From assembly GCF_004365705.1 (NCBI RefSeq), contig NZ_SOBN01000001.1, positions 4,512,001-4,576,000 of the forward strand: a stretch of 64,000 nucleotides of DNA, read 5' to 3'. Position 1 is the first letter of the stretch. Every line of letters begins with the position of its first letter. This stretch comes from Streptomyces sp. 846.5. GTDB taxonomy: Bacteria > Actinomycetota > Actinomycetes > Streptomycetales > Streptomycetaceae. A program made the position numbers and the translations under genes. This document shows positions 43,593 through 51,406 of this stretch, piece by piece. The notes under the pieces are model-generated. The model did no database searches. It worked only from the letters and a program-made list of their open reading frames with translations, and had not been told where the DNA came from.

Positions 43593-43921
43593 GGCCCCTC
43601 CATCACCGACCCCGGCCAGCTGTGCGTCATGATGCACGGCGTCGCGCCCGCGACAGGGGAGCGGACGCGCAGGAAATGGATGTCGACCCCGTCGATCGTC
43701 GTCATGAACTGCTCGTAGCGGTTCAGCTGATCGGCGACGCGCCGCATCTCGTAGGACTCCGCTCAGTACCCGGCGAGTTCCCGCACATACGCCAGTGGGA
43801 TTCCCATCAACCAGTCGTCGACGGGCTCCGGCTCCGGCCATCGCGTCCGCGCCAGCCGCTCGCGGAGGTCGTCGATCACCGCGTCGCTGATCCCGACGCG
43901 GAAGGGACGGATCTCGGTCAT
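43593..43921 (-). pseudogene. Epoxide hydrolase N-terminal (EHN) fragment with nonsense codon
   Basis: ATG 43921 opens MTEIRPFRVGISDAVIDDLR, LARTRWPEPEPVDDWLMGIP, RELAGY, then TGA where the family has TGG, then AESYEMRRVADQLNRYEQF, TTIDGVDIHFLRVRS and THSWPGSV. It is the EHN domain of epoxide hydrolase-like alpha/beta hydrolases; the catalytic half is absent. It sits 31 bases after the SnoaL-like gene, so it was probably in that operon. Confidence 0.85.
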
Positions 43922-43952
43922 GTCGCTCCCTGCCTCCGTGGGTCCGCCCCGA

Positions 43953-44321
43953 TCAGTACGGGGAGGGCTGGGTGAAGATGACGGTCAGGCTGGTGATCCT
44001 GCCGTCGCGGATGGCGAAGTAGCTGGTCATGACCAGCACCTCGGGCAGGTTGGTCTTGTCGTAGTCGCCGTCGTACTTGGCGCGGACGATGATGTCGCCG
44101 TGGTGGTCGATGACCTCGCGCACCTCCATGGTGACGTGATCGCCGACGAACTCCTTGTCCATGAACCTGCGGATCGCGTCGGTGCCCCAGATCTCGCGCC
44201 GGTCGTCGTTGACGTACGCGTCGGGCGCGAAGGTCGCCACGATGCGCTCGGTGTCGAAGGCGTTGACCGCGGCGATGTGCTCGGCCACGACGGCGGGGAG
44301 GTCGGTTGTGGTGCTGGACAT
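43953..44321 (-). CDS. SnoaL-like NTF2-fold protein
   Basis: 122 residues. VAEHIAAVNAFDTERIVATFA, AYVNDDRREIWGTDAIRRFMD and LVMTSYFAIRDGRITSLTVIF match SnoaL-like nuclear-transport-factor-2 fold proteins, a family of small isomerase/cyclase-like enzymes and binding proteins. ATG 44321 has a GAGAGGT sequence upstream. Divergent from the MerR regulator with a shared symmetric promoter region, so probably under its control. Reaction unknown. Confidence 0.82.
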   Translation of the reverse strand: MSSTTTDLPAVVAEHIAAVNAFDTERIVATFAPDAYVNDDRREIWGTDAIRRFMDKEFVGDHVTMEVREVIDHHGDIIVRAKYDGDYDKTNLPEVLVMTSYFAIRDGRITSLTVIFTQPSPY

Positions 44322-44360
44322 GGCGGGGATACCTCTCTCTCGGTCGGTCTGCCATGGCCC

Positions 44361-44391
44361 AGGCTCACCGCTCCAGCCGTGTGAGGGTCAA
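44361..44391 (-). promoter_or_regulatory. MerR-type promoter toward the SnoaL-like gene
   Basis: On the minus strand TTGACC (44391-44386), 19-base spacer, GAGCCT (44366-44361). The 19-base spacer is the hallmark of MerR-activated promoters. The spacer holds ACCCTC-N9-GAGCGG, a degenerate form of the dyad in the opposite promoter. Confidence 0.6.
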
Positions 44392-44406
44392 GGCCGCGAG
44401 GTCGCG

Positions 44407-44437
44407 TTGACCCTCACACGACTGGAGGGTTGATGAT
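44407..44437 (+). promoter_or_regulatory. MerR-type promoter of the merR gene
   Basis: TTGACC (44407-44412), 19-base spacer, GATGAT (44432-44437), with dyad ACCCTC-N9-GAGGGT (44410-44430) in the spacer. The start codon follows 6 bases after the -10, so the transcript is nearly leaderless. With the minus-strand promoter it forms a ~19-base-arm inverted repeat (44373-44391 / 44407-44425, one mismatch). Confidence 0.7.
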
Positions 44438-44443
44438 GATGGG

Positions 44444-45268
44444 ATGAGCCACGCGCTGACGATCGGCGACTTCTCCAAGGCGACGCACCTGAGCGTTCGA
44501 ACGCTCCGGCACTACCACCAGATCGGGCTGCTGGAGCCGACCGAGGTCGACCCGGACACCGGCTACCGCCGCTATGCGACCGAGCAGATCCCGGCAGCTC
44601 AGGTGATCCGCCGGTTCCGGGCCCTGGACATGCCGCTGGACGACATCCAGGCCGTGCTGTCCGCGCCCGACCTGCGGACCCGTGACCGCCTCATCGCGGC
44701 CCACCTCGCCCGGATGGAGGCCGGCCTGGCCCGGACGCAGCAGGCCGTGGCGTCCCTGCGCGACCTGCTGGAGCACCGGACCGCACCGGCGGCGATCGGG
44801 CACCGCAGCGTACGGGCGACGCCCGCAGCGGCGATCAGCGAGGACGTCGGCGTCGCCGACGCCCTGCTCTGGTACCGGGGGGCGCTGGGAGAACTGCGCG
44901 CCACGCTGGCCGCCCAGGGTCTGCGCGCGGACGGCCCTGCGGGCGGGATGTTCGCTGACGAACTGTTCGCCGACGAGTACGGCCGGTCCACCGTCTTCGT
45001 TCCCTGCCACGGACGGCTGCGGCCGATGGGCCGCGTCACGCCGATGACGGTGCCCGCCGCCGAGCTGGCCACCATCACCCACCCCGGCCCGCACGACGAC
45101 ATCGACCGCGCGTACGGGGCTCTCGCCGCCCACGTCGCCGATCACGAACTGGCGCTCGACGGGCCACTGCGCGAGTACTACCTGGTCGGCCCGGACGACA
45201 CCGCCGACGAGGGAGCCTGGCGGACCGAGATCGGCTGGCCCGTCTTCGCCACCGGGACCACCGGCTAG
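44444..45268 (+). CDS. MerR-family regulator with GyrI-like effector domain
   Basis: 274 residues. MerR HTH (~4-72): TIGDFSKATHLSVRTLRHYHQIGLLEP with the R-R-Y-x-Y winged part (TGYRRYATEQI). A coiled coil (~80-120) leads to a BmrR/GyrI-like small-molecule-binding domain (DALLWYRGALGEL, STVFVPCHGRLRPMGRVTP, EYYLVGPDDTADEGAWRTEI). The family responds to hydrophobic cations or drugs by twisting promoters with long spacers; both divergent promoters here have 19-base spacers. Confidence 0.92.
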   Translation: MSHALTIGDFSKATHLSVRTLRHYHQIGLLEPTEVDPDTGYRRYATEQIPAAQVIRRFRALDMPLDDIQAVLSAPDLRTRDRLIAAHLARMEAGLARTQQAVASLRDLLEHRTAPAAIGHRSVRATPAAAISEDVGVADALLWYRGALGELRATLAAQGLRADGPAGGMFADELFADEYGRSTVFVPCHGRLRPMGRVTPMTVPAAELATITHPGPHDDIDRAYGALAAHVADHELALDGPLREYYLVGPDDTADEGAWRTEIGWPVFATGTTG

Positions 45269-45381
45269 CACCCCGGGGTTGCCTCAAGGCGTCTGCGCGG
45301 GGCGCCAGTCCATCGGGGGGCGGAAGCGTCCCCTGCGCGATGATGTTGGCGTACGAGAGGCTGGTCCTCACCGCCGAACAG

Positions 45382-46812
45382 TCACGACGACCGGTCGCTG
45401 CGCAGGAACACGGCGCTGGTGAGGAGGCCGAGGAGCACGATGGCGGCGTTCACCGCGATCGCGACCTTCAGGCCGCCGAGCATGGCCGAGGCTCCGGTGC
45501 CGACCATGGCGGCGGTGGCGACGGCGCTCATGATCGGCGTGCCCATGGTGATGCCGACCTGCTGGGTCATGGTGGCGAGGCCGGTGGCCAGACCCTGTTC
45601 GTGGTCGGCGAGCCCCGAGGTGGCGGTGACCATGAAGCCCACGATGACGAGCATGTTGCCGACACCGCCGATGAAGCCGGCGACCAGCATCAGCCACATC
45701 GAGGAGCGGTCGTGGCCGAGGCCGAGCAGGGCCGCGGTGAACACGGTCTGCAGGATGCCGCCCACGATCAGCGTCCGCTTGGTGCCGATCCACCCGATGA
45801 CCCTCGCGGCGGTGAAGCCGCCGGTGACCGTCCCCATGCCGAGAACGCCGAAGGACAGGCCGGCGGCGAGCGGGGAGAAGCCGAGCACGTCCTGCAGGTA
45901 GAGGGTCAGCGGGAAGACCAGGGAGGTCTCGGTGAGGAACGCGATCAGACCGGCGAGGTTGCCCCAGGCCACCGACCGCTTGCCGAGCACGCCGAGCGGC
46001 ACCAGCGGCGCGGACACCTTGCGCTCGACGGCGTAGAACACCGCCAGCAGCAGCGCGCCTGTCACCAGCGACAGCAGGGCGCCGGCCGAGCCCCAGCCGT
46101 TCTGGCCCGCCCGGGTGAGCCCGAAGACGACGGCCAGCAGGCCGAGCGTGACACTGACGGCGCCGGGCAGGTCCAGCTCGGGTCGCTCGTCGGGCCGGGA
46201 CTCCTTGATCACCCTCGGGGCGATGACCAGCACGGTGAGGGCGACGGGCACATTGATGAAGAACGCCCACCGCCACGACAGCAGGTCGGTCAGCACGCCG
46301 CCGAGGACGGCGCCGGTGGTGAATCCGCTGGACATCAGTGCCCCGTTGAGGCCGAGCGCCTTCCGACGCAGCGGACCCTCCGGGAACGAGGTCGTCATCA
46401 GCGACAGCGCGGCCGGGGTCACGGCCGCGGTGGCCAGCCCCTGGAGGACGCGGGCGGTGATCAGCATCGCCGGGTTCTGCGCCAGGCCGCCCATCAGCGA
46501 GGCCGCGCCCAGGACCACGAGACCCCAGAGGAAGAGCCGGCGGCGGCCGAACAGGTCCGCGACCCGGCCGAAGAGCAGGGTGAAACCGGCCGCGCACAGC
46601 GCGAACGAGGTGGCGATCCAGGCCAGATGCGCGATCGAGAAGCCCAGGTCCCTGCCGATCACCGGCAGTGCCACATTCAGGATGGCGAAGTCCACGGCGA
46701 GCATGAACTGCGTTGAGAGCAGCAGAATCAGCACCAGCCGAAGCCTGGGAGTCAGCGCTTCCGGTGCCGTGCCGACGCCGGTACCGGGCGCCTTCGTATC
46801 AGTGACAGACAT
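45382..46812 (-). CDS. MFS drug exporter (DHA2 type)
   Basis: 476 residues with about 14 membrane segments. Motif A GRVADLFGRRRLFLWG, motif B-like ARVLQGLATAAVTPAALSL and motif C-like GLNGALMSSGFTTGAVLGGVLTD point to a proton-driven DHA2 multidrug exporter. AGGAAAAGGA precedes the ATG. Divergent from an XRE/MmyB-like regulator, which is probably its repressor. Confidence 0.9.
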   Translation of the reverse strand: MSVTDTKAPGTGVGTAPEALTPRLRLVLILLLSTQFMLAVDFAILNVALPVIGRDLGFSIAHLAWIATSFALCAAGFTLLFGRVADLFGRRRLFLWGLVVLGAASLMGGLAQNPAMLITARVLQGLATAAVTPAALSLMTTSFPEGPLRRKALGLNGALMSSGFTTGAVLGGVLTDLLSWRWAFFINVPVALTVLVIAPRVIKESRPDERPELDLPGAVSVTLGLLAVVFGLTRAGQNGWGSAGALLSLVTGALLLAVFYAVERKVSAPLVPLGVLGKRSVAWGNLAGLIAFLTETSLVFPLTLYLQDVLGFSPLAAGLSFGVLGMGTVTGGFTAARVIGWIGTKRTLIVGGILQTVFTAALLGLGHDRSSMWLMLVAGFIGGVGNMLVIVGFMVTATSGLADHEQGLATGLATMTQQVGITMGTPIMSAVATAAMVGTGASAMLGGLKVAIAVNAAIVLLGLLTSAVFLRSDRSS

Positions 46813-47016
46813 GAAGTCGAGTCCTTTTCCTCATGGTTCAGGTCACCGAGAAGGCTCGTCGGCATCCGGACTCCCAGCCAGACCCCTGCCTTGCACAGCC
46901 GGCGCGTGGGTAGTCACCACAGGACCACCCTTAAGGCGCCCGGTCCCCGGGGCCGGCGGGCATCATGGGAAGTCGGTGGTCACTTCCTGCCGCACTCCGC
47001 CGACCTGGAGGCACGC

Positions 47017-47916
47017 ATGCACGCCTCGTCCGAGCTGGGGGACTTCCTCAGGACGCGCCGCGCCGCGCTGCGTCCCGAGGACGTCGGCATCACCCCGCAC
47101 CCGAGCCGCCGCCGCGTCACCGGGCTGCGCCGCGAGGAGCTGGCGACGCTGGCCAGCGTGAGCATCACCCACTACACCCGGCTCGAACAGGGCCGCGCGA
47201 CCAACGCCTCCGACGGCCTGCTGGAGGCGATCGCGCGCACCCTGCGCCTCACCGACGACGAGACGGCCCACCTGAAGGACCTAGCCCGCCCCGCGGCTGC
47301 CTCGTCCCGCAGCGCACCACTGCACCGGGTGGCGCACGCCAGCGCCTCGGCCCGGCAGCTGCTGGCGGCCATGACCGACGTACCGGCCGTCGTCATGGAC
47401 CGGCGCGGCGACGTCCTGGCCTGGAACCGGCTGGGCCACGCGCTGCTCGCCGGACACCTGCCGGCCGAGGGCCCCGGCACACCCGCCACCCGCCCCAACC
47501 TGACCCGGATGCTGTTCCTGGACGAGCAGTACCGGGAGTTGTACACCGACTGGCACGACCAGGCCCAACTCGCGGTCGCCTCCCTGCGCCTGGTCGCCGG
47601 CCGCCACCCCGACGACCGCTCCCTGGCCGAGCTCATCGGTCAACTCGCCATGAACTGCGACGAGTTCGCCTCTCTCTGGGCCCGGCACCCGGTGCGCACC
47701 TGCACCTCCGGAGTGAAGCAGCTGCGTCACCCGCTGGTCGGTGCGATGGAACTCAGCTTCGAGAATCTCGTCATCCCCGGCACCTCGGGCCAGCGCCTGA
47801 TCGCCTACACGGCCGAGCCCGGCTCACCGTCGGAGGCGGCACTGAGGCTCCTGGGCAGCGCGACGGACTGTCCGACCGCCTCCAGCGCCGCCGCCCTCTC
47901 CTCGTCGGTCGGCTGA
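47017..47916 (+). CDS. XRE-family regulator with MmyB-like domain
   Basis: 299 residues. HTH with LGDFLRTRRAALRPEDVGI and RRVTGLRREELATLASVSITHYTRLEQG; ligand domain with VVMDRRGDVLAWNRLGHALL, MLFLDEQYRELYTDW, HPLVGAMELSFENL. Third member of this family in the window, but unlike the other two it lacks the GGGGCAGGC/CATACT promoter motif and has a normal GGAGG ribosome site. Divergent from the MFS exporter (204-base gap). Confidence 0.9.
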   Translation: MHASSELGDFLRTRRAALRPEDVGITPHPSRRRVTGLRREELATLASVSITHYTRLEQGRATNASDGLLEAIARTLRLTDDETAHLKDLARPAAASSRSAPLHRVAHASASARQLLAAMTDVPAVVMDRRGDVLAWNRLGHALLAGHLPAEGPGTPATRPNLTRMLFLDEQYRELYTDWHDQAQLAVASLRLVAGRHPDDRSLAELIGQLAMNCDEFASLWARHPVRTCTSGVKQLRHPLVGAMELSFENLVIPGTSGQRLIAYTAEPGSPSEAALRLLGSATDCPTASSAAALSSSVG

Positions 47917-47921
47917 GCCGG

Positions 47922-48167
47922 TCAGTCGCGGAAAGTGGAGGCCTCCCTGCGTCGCCGGTCGACCTCCACGGTGAAGACGTCGGGGCGGCTGTAGTGGCCG
48001 GTCGGGTCGAAGTTCCGCCGCTCCTGGGCGACTTGGGCGACTTGGGCGACGTCCCGACGCCGGTGCACCACCTTGGACACCGTGCTGAGCGAGACCGCCG
48101 CCTCGGCGGCGATGGTGGTCAGCAGACCGTACTGGGCGTCCGCGTGCGCCCTCTCCTGAGCTGTCAT
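47922..48167 (-). pseudogene. LacI HTH fragment fused to unrelated C-terminus
   Basis: 81 codons from ATG 48167. The first part (TTIAAEAAVSLSTVSKVVHRRRDVA) is a LacI-family helix-turn-helix up to the start of the hinge. It passes through a 9-bp tandem repeat encoding VAQVAQVAQ (48024-48050) and ends RNFDPTGHYSRPDVFTVEVDR, not LacI-like. The ligand-binding domain is absent. Possibly a small expressed DNA-binding protein, but more likely a deletion fusion. Confidence 0.6.
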
Positions 48168-48287
48168 TCGACGCCGTCCCACTCGCCGGCACTGCTGCGC
48201 CTGGTTCTCCGCTCCGCGTGGGAACCTCGCCGCAAGCTGACCGGCGCGGGGCCCCCGGGCAGGCCTCCGGAGCTGGTCATGTGCTGC

Positions 48288-51227
48288 TCACCTGCTGCTC
48301 AGGTCGGTGAGAGCGCGGTCCAGGGCGGCGGTGAAGAAGTCGGCGGCCGCGGCGTCCAGGCACAGCGGCGGCTTGATCTTCAGGATGTTGAGATGGTCCC
48401 CGGTCGGCTGGACCACCACCCCCAGGTCCAGCATCCGCTCGCACAGCTCGGCGGTCTCCTCGGTGGCCGGCTCCAGCGTGTCGCGGTCGCGCACCAGCTC
48501 CAGGCCCAGGTAGAGGCCCGACCCGTGGACCGCCCCGACCAGCCGGTGCCGTTCGCCGAGCGCCTGCAGCCCGGCCTTCAGCCGGCCGCCGGTGCGCACC
48601 GCGTTGCCCTGCAGGTCCTCGTCGCGCAGGGCGTCGAGCACGGTGAGACCGGCCACGCTGGAGACCGGGCTGCCCCCGGTGGAGGAGAAGAAGTAGCCCT
48701 GCTCGCGGTAGCGTTCGGCGATCTCCCGCGAGGTGATCACGGCGCCCAGCGGGTGGCCGTTGCCCATCGCCTTGGCCACGCAGACGATGTCCGGGACGAC
48801 GCCCTGCTGCTGGAAGCCCCAGAACCAGGCGCCCAGGCGTCCGTAGCCGACCTGGATCTCGTCCGCGACCGCCAGGCCGCCGTGGCGGCGCACCGCGGCG
48901 TAGAGCTGTTCCAGGTAGCCGTCGGGGAGGGCGACGCCGCCCGCGTTGCCGTAGTAGGACTCGGCGACGAAGGCGCCGGGAGCCCGGCCCGCAGCGGCCA
49001 GCTCCTCGACCACCCGTACCGCCTCCGGCGCGTAGCGGTGCGCGTCGGTGCCTCGGTGGCGGCCCCGGTAGGAGTTGGGCGAGTCCACCGTGTGCACCCA
49101 GTCCGGCCTGGTGGTCAGGGCGTTGGGGTTGTCCTGGAGCGAGGTGGAGACCGCGTCGGAGGCGTAGGTCCAGCCGTGGTAGGCCTCACGCAGGGCCAGC
49201 ACGTCGTGCTGCCCGGTCGCGCCGATCGCCAGCCGGATGCCCAGGTCCACCGCCTCGGAGCCGGAGTTGACCAGGAAGACGGTGTCCAGCGGCTCGGGCA
49301 GCAGCGCGGCCAGCCGCTCGGTGAACTCCACCACGGCGGCGTAGTGGAAGCGGCTGTTGGTGTTCAGCCTCCGCAACTGCCGGGCGACGGCCTGCTCAAG
49401 GCCCGGATGGGCGTGCCCGAGCGGGGTGACGTTGTTGACGATGTCCAGGTACGAGCGGCCGTCCTCGGACACCAGGTGGTGCCGCCAGCCGCGCTCGATG
49501 CGCGGGGGGCTGTCGTAGTAGTGCCCCTGCACGGCGGCGAAGGAGGCGGCCCGGCGGGCCAGCAGGTCCGGCTCCGGGGACGGAGCGGCCGGCTCCAGGC
49601 CGAGCAGCGGGGAGGGGTCGGCGGTCAGCGCCAGCCAGCCGGCCGCGTACTCGGGCCGGACCAGGGCGGGGACCTCCGGTGCCGCCGCCTGCTGGAGCGA
49701 GAGGTGGACGCGGCGGCCGGCCGGCAGCGCGAGCAGTGCGTCGCCGGCCCGCAGCGGGGTGCCGGGATCCGCGGTCCAGTCGGCCCCGGCCCAGGTGAGG
49801 GTCAGCTCGTAAGGGCCGCCGCTGAGTACGGTGCGGCCCGGGGCGGGGTGGTGCAGTTCGCCGTCCCAGGGGGCCCGCAGCGTCGCCGGGGCGGCGGTCC
49901 ACAGGTCGACCCCGGTGGCGACGGTCGCCGGCGACTCCATGGCCATCGCCGGGGCGGCGGTGAGGCGCGGCGAGGCATAGCCGGTGACCACGGCGGGGTG
50001 GCCCTGAGCCAGCAGCTCCCGGGCGAGCCGGTCCTCCGTACCCGCCTCCAGCCAGGCGCCCCGGTCCATCGCGTCGGCGCCGCTGGACAGGTCGAGCAGG
50101 GCGGGGGCGGTCGCCAGCAGCGGTACCTCCGGTACGGCGAACGCCCGCTGACGGTCCGACAGGCCGAGGGCGTCGGCGAACAGACCGGTCATCACCGGCA
50201 CCGGCACCGAGACGGCCGACTCGAAGATCCGCCACTCGCGGTCGAGTCCGGCCTGGACGTAGTCGTTGTCCCCGTCCAGGGCGGCCTGGTGCCGGCCGCT
50301 GACGACCAGGGTCGCGCCGCGCAGCACCACCAGCGGCCACAGCGCCGCCACCTCCTCGGCGGAGAGCGGGCGGGCCCGGTGGAAGGCCGGCACGGCCGGC
50401 AACACCCGGTACGGCTCCAGGCCGCGGTGGTGCAGCAGCGAGGAGAGGCAGATCGCCAGCTCGTTGACGGCCCAGCTGGTGGTCAGGTCGCCGAAGTCGA
50501 TGATCCCGTCGGGCTGGGGGAGCGGGCTGCCCTCGGCCCGGACAAGATTGTCGTCGGTCAGGTCCAGATGGACCGCCTGGAGCGGCAGCCGATCGCTCAC
50601 CCCGGCCAGCCGGGCCCAGGCGTCGGCGCCGGCCGCGCGGACCTGTTCCCTCTCGGCCGGGTCGGGGACGTGCTCGGCGAGCAGGTCGATGACCCGGTCG
50701 GCGTACCGCAGGTCCCACTGCAGCGTGCGGTCCAGGCCGGGGTGGTGGAAGTCGCGCAGGGCGGCACCGACCCGGCCGGCGATGGAGCCCATCGCCGCGA
50801 CGGCGCGCGGGGAGAGGTGGCGGCCCCCGTTGAGGGTGCCGCCGCCGAGGTGCCGCAGCAGCCGCGCGATGACCGGCCCCTCGCCGACGTCCACGGTGGC
50901 CGTGCGCGCCGCACCGTCCGGGCCGCGGAGCACGGTGGCGGTCCGCAGGTCGGTGCAGGCGGCGCCGATGAGCTCGGCGGCGGTGTCCTGGGCGTCGATC
51001 TCGGTCGCGTTGAACGCCGGATTGGCGATCTTCAGGATGACCGGGGCGGAGCCGTCGTCGGGCCGGAGCAGGAAGGTGGCGTCCTGCTGGCTGCCGAGGG
51101 ACTGCGCGCGGGCGGTCAGCCCGAAGGCGTCGGCGGCGATCCGCTCGGCCTGCCCCGGGCTCACCTTCGGGGCCGGCAGGGCCTCCCGGGCGAAGAAGTC
51201 GATGTTGGCCGGCTGGGGGCTGGTCAT
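48288..51227 (-). CDS. Kinase (APH) - degenerate M23-like - class III aminotransferase fusion, probable ethanolamine/hydroxylysine-type kinase-phospholyase
   Basis: 979 residues. Residues ~20-340: aminoglycoside phosphotransferase/hydroxylysine-kinase-like domain with catalytic HLDLTDDN (~221) and IIDFGD (~247). Residues ~430-515: a small beta domain resembling M23/lysostaphin folds without visible metal ligands. Residues ~556-979: class III PLP enzyme with PLP-binding Lys in VAKAMGNGHPLGAV (~818), close in type to AGXT2L ammoniophospholyases. Family knowledge: hydroxylysine kinase and ethanolamine-phosphate phospho-lyase domains occur fused in bacteria. Divergent from an APC permease and eutBC, so ethanolamine is the likely substrate: phosphorylation, then elimination to acetaldehyde, NH3 and Pi. 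That reaction is inferred. Confidence 0.8.
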   Translation of the reverse strand: MTSPQPANIDFFAREALPAPKVSPGQAERIAADAFGLTARAQSLGSQQDATFLLRPDDGSAPVILKIANPAFNATEIDAQDTAAELIGAACTDLRTATVLRGPDGAARTATVDVGEGPVIARLLRHLGGGTLNGGRHLSPRAVAAMGSIAGRVGAALRDFHHPGLDRTLQWDLRYADRVIDLLAEHVPDPAEREQVRAAGADAWARLAGVSDRLPLQAVHLDLTDDNLVRAEGSPLPQPDGIIDFGDLTTSWAVNELAICLSSLLHHRGLEPYRVLPAVPAFHRARPLSAEEVAALWPLVVLRGATLVVSGRHQAALDGDNDYVQAGLDREWRIFESAVSVPVPVMTGLFADALGLSDRQRAFAVPEVPLLATAPALLDLSSGADAMDRGAWLEAGTEDRLARELLAQGHPAVVTGYASPRLTAAPAMAMESPATVATGVDLWTAAPATLRAPWDGELHHPAPGRTVLSGGPYELTLTWAGADWTADPGTPLRAGDALLALPAGRRVHLSLQQAAAPEVPALVRPEYAAGWLALTADPSPLLGLEPAAPSPEPDLLARRAASFAAVQGHYYDSPPRIERGWRHHLVSEDGRSYLDIVNNVTPLGHAHPGLEQAVARQLRRLNTNSRFHYAAVVEFTERLAALLPEPLDTVFLVNSGSEAVDLGIRLAIGATGQHDVLALREAYHGWTYASDAVSTSLQDNPNALTTRPDWVHTVDSPNSYRGRHRGTDAHRYAPEAVRVVEELAAAGRAPGAFVAESYYGNAGGVALPDGYLEQLYAAVRRHGGLAVADEIQVGYGRLGAWFWGFQQQGVVPDIVCVAKAMGNGHPLGAVITSREIAERYREQGYFFSSTGGSPVSSVAGLTVLDALRDEDLQGNAVRTGGRLKAGLQALGERHRLVGAVHGSGLYLGLELVRDRDTLEPATEETAELCERMLDLGVVVQPTGDHLNILKIKPPLCLDAAAADFFTAALDRALTDLSSR

Positions 51228-51314
51228 GGAGTGGGTGTCCTCGACAGGAAGAGGTGGGGCAGAGGCGGCTGACGGCCAGGGTAGCGAGCCCGGGGATGCC
51301 CGATTCGGGAGTGT

Positions 51315-51324
51315 TTCACGTGAA
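51315..51324. promoter_or_regulatory. Palindrome TTCACGTGAA
   Basis: Perfect 10-base palindrome in the divergent interval of the ethanolamine locus. Possible regulator site; short enough to be chance. Confidence 0.35.
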
Positions 51325-51346
51325 TGTAACCGTGGCGACCCCAAAA

Positions 51347-51372
51347 CCAATGGTCCAGCTCTGAACCATTGG
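51347..51372. promoter_or_regulatory. Operator candidate for the ethanolamine locus
   Basis: CCAATGGT-N10-ACCATTGG, perfect 8-base arms, between the divergent fusion gene (start 51227) and permease (start 51407). TGGTC/GACCA-like half-sites recall FadR-type GntR operators, though the spacing is longer. No regulator gene lies in the locus. Confidence 0.6.
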
Positions 51373-51406
51373 ATTGGCAACAACCCCCGACCGCTGAGGA
51401 CGCTCC

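Noticed and set aside
45340..46716. Plus-strand open frame opposite the MFS exporter at 45.4-46.8 kb
   Set aside because: Antisense shadow: Gly/Glu/His/Arg-rich with no hydrophobic or domain structure, whereas the minus frame is a complete 14-helix transporter.
46965..51272. Very long plus-strand open frame opposite the kinase-aminotransferase fusion
   Set aside because: High GC removes stop codons in the antisense frame. The minus strand has complete kinase and aminotransferase motifs; the plus frame has none.
51315..51324. TTCACGTGAA palindrome as a firm operator
   Set aside because: A 10-bp palindrome can occur by chance; kept only as a low-confidence site.
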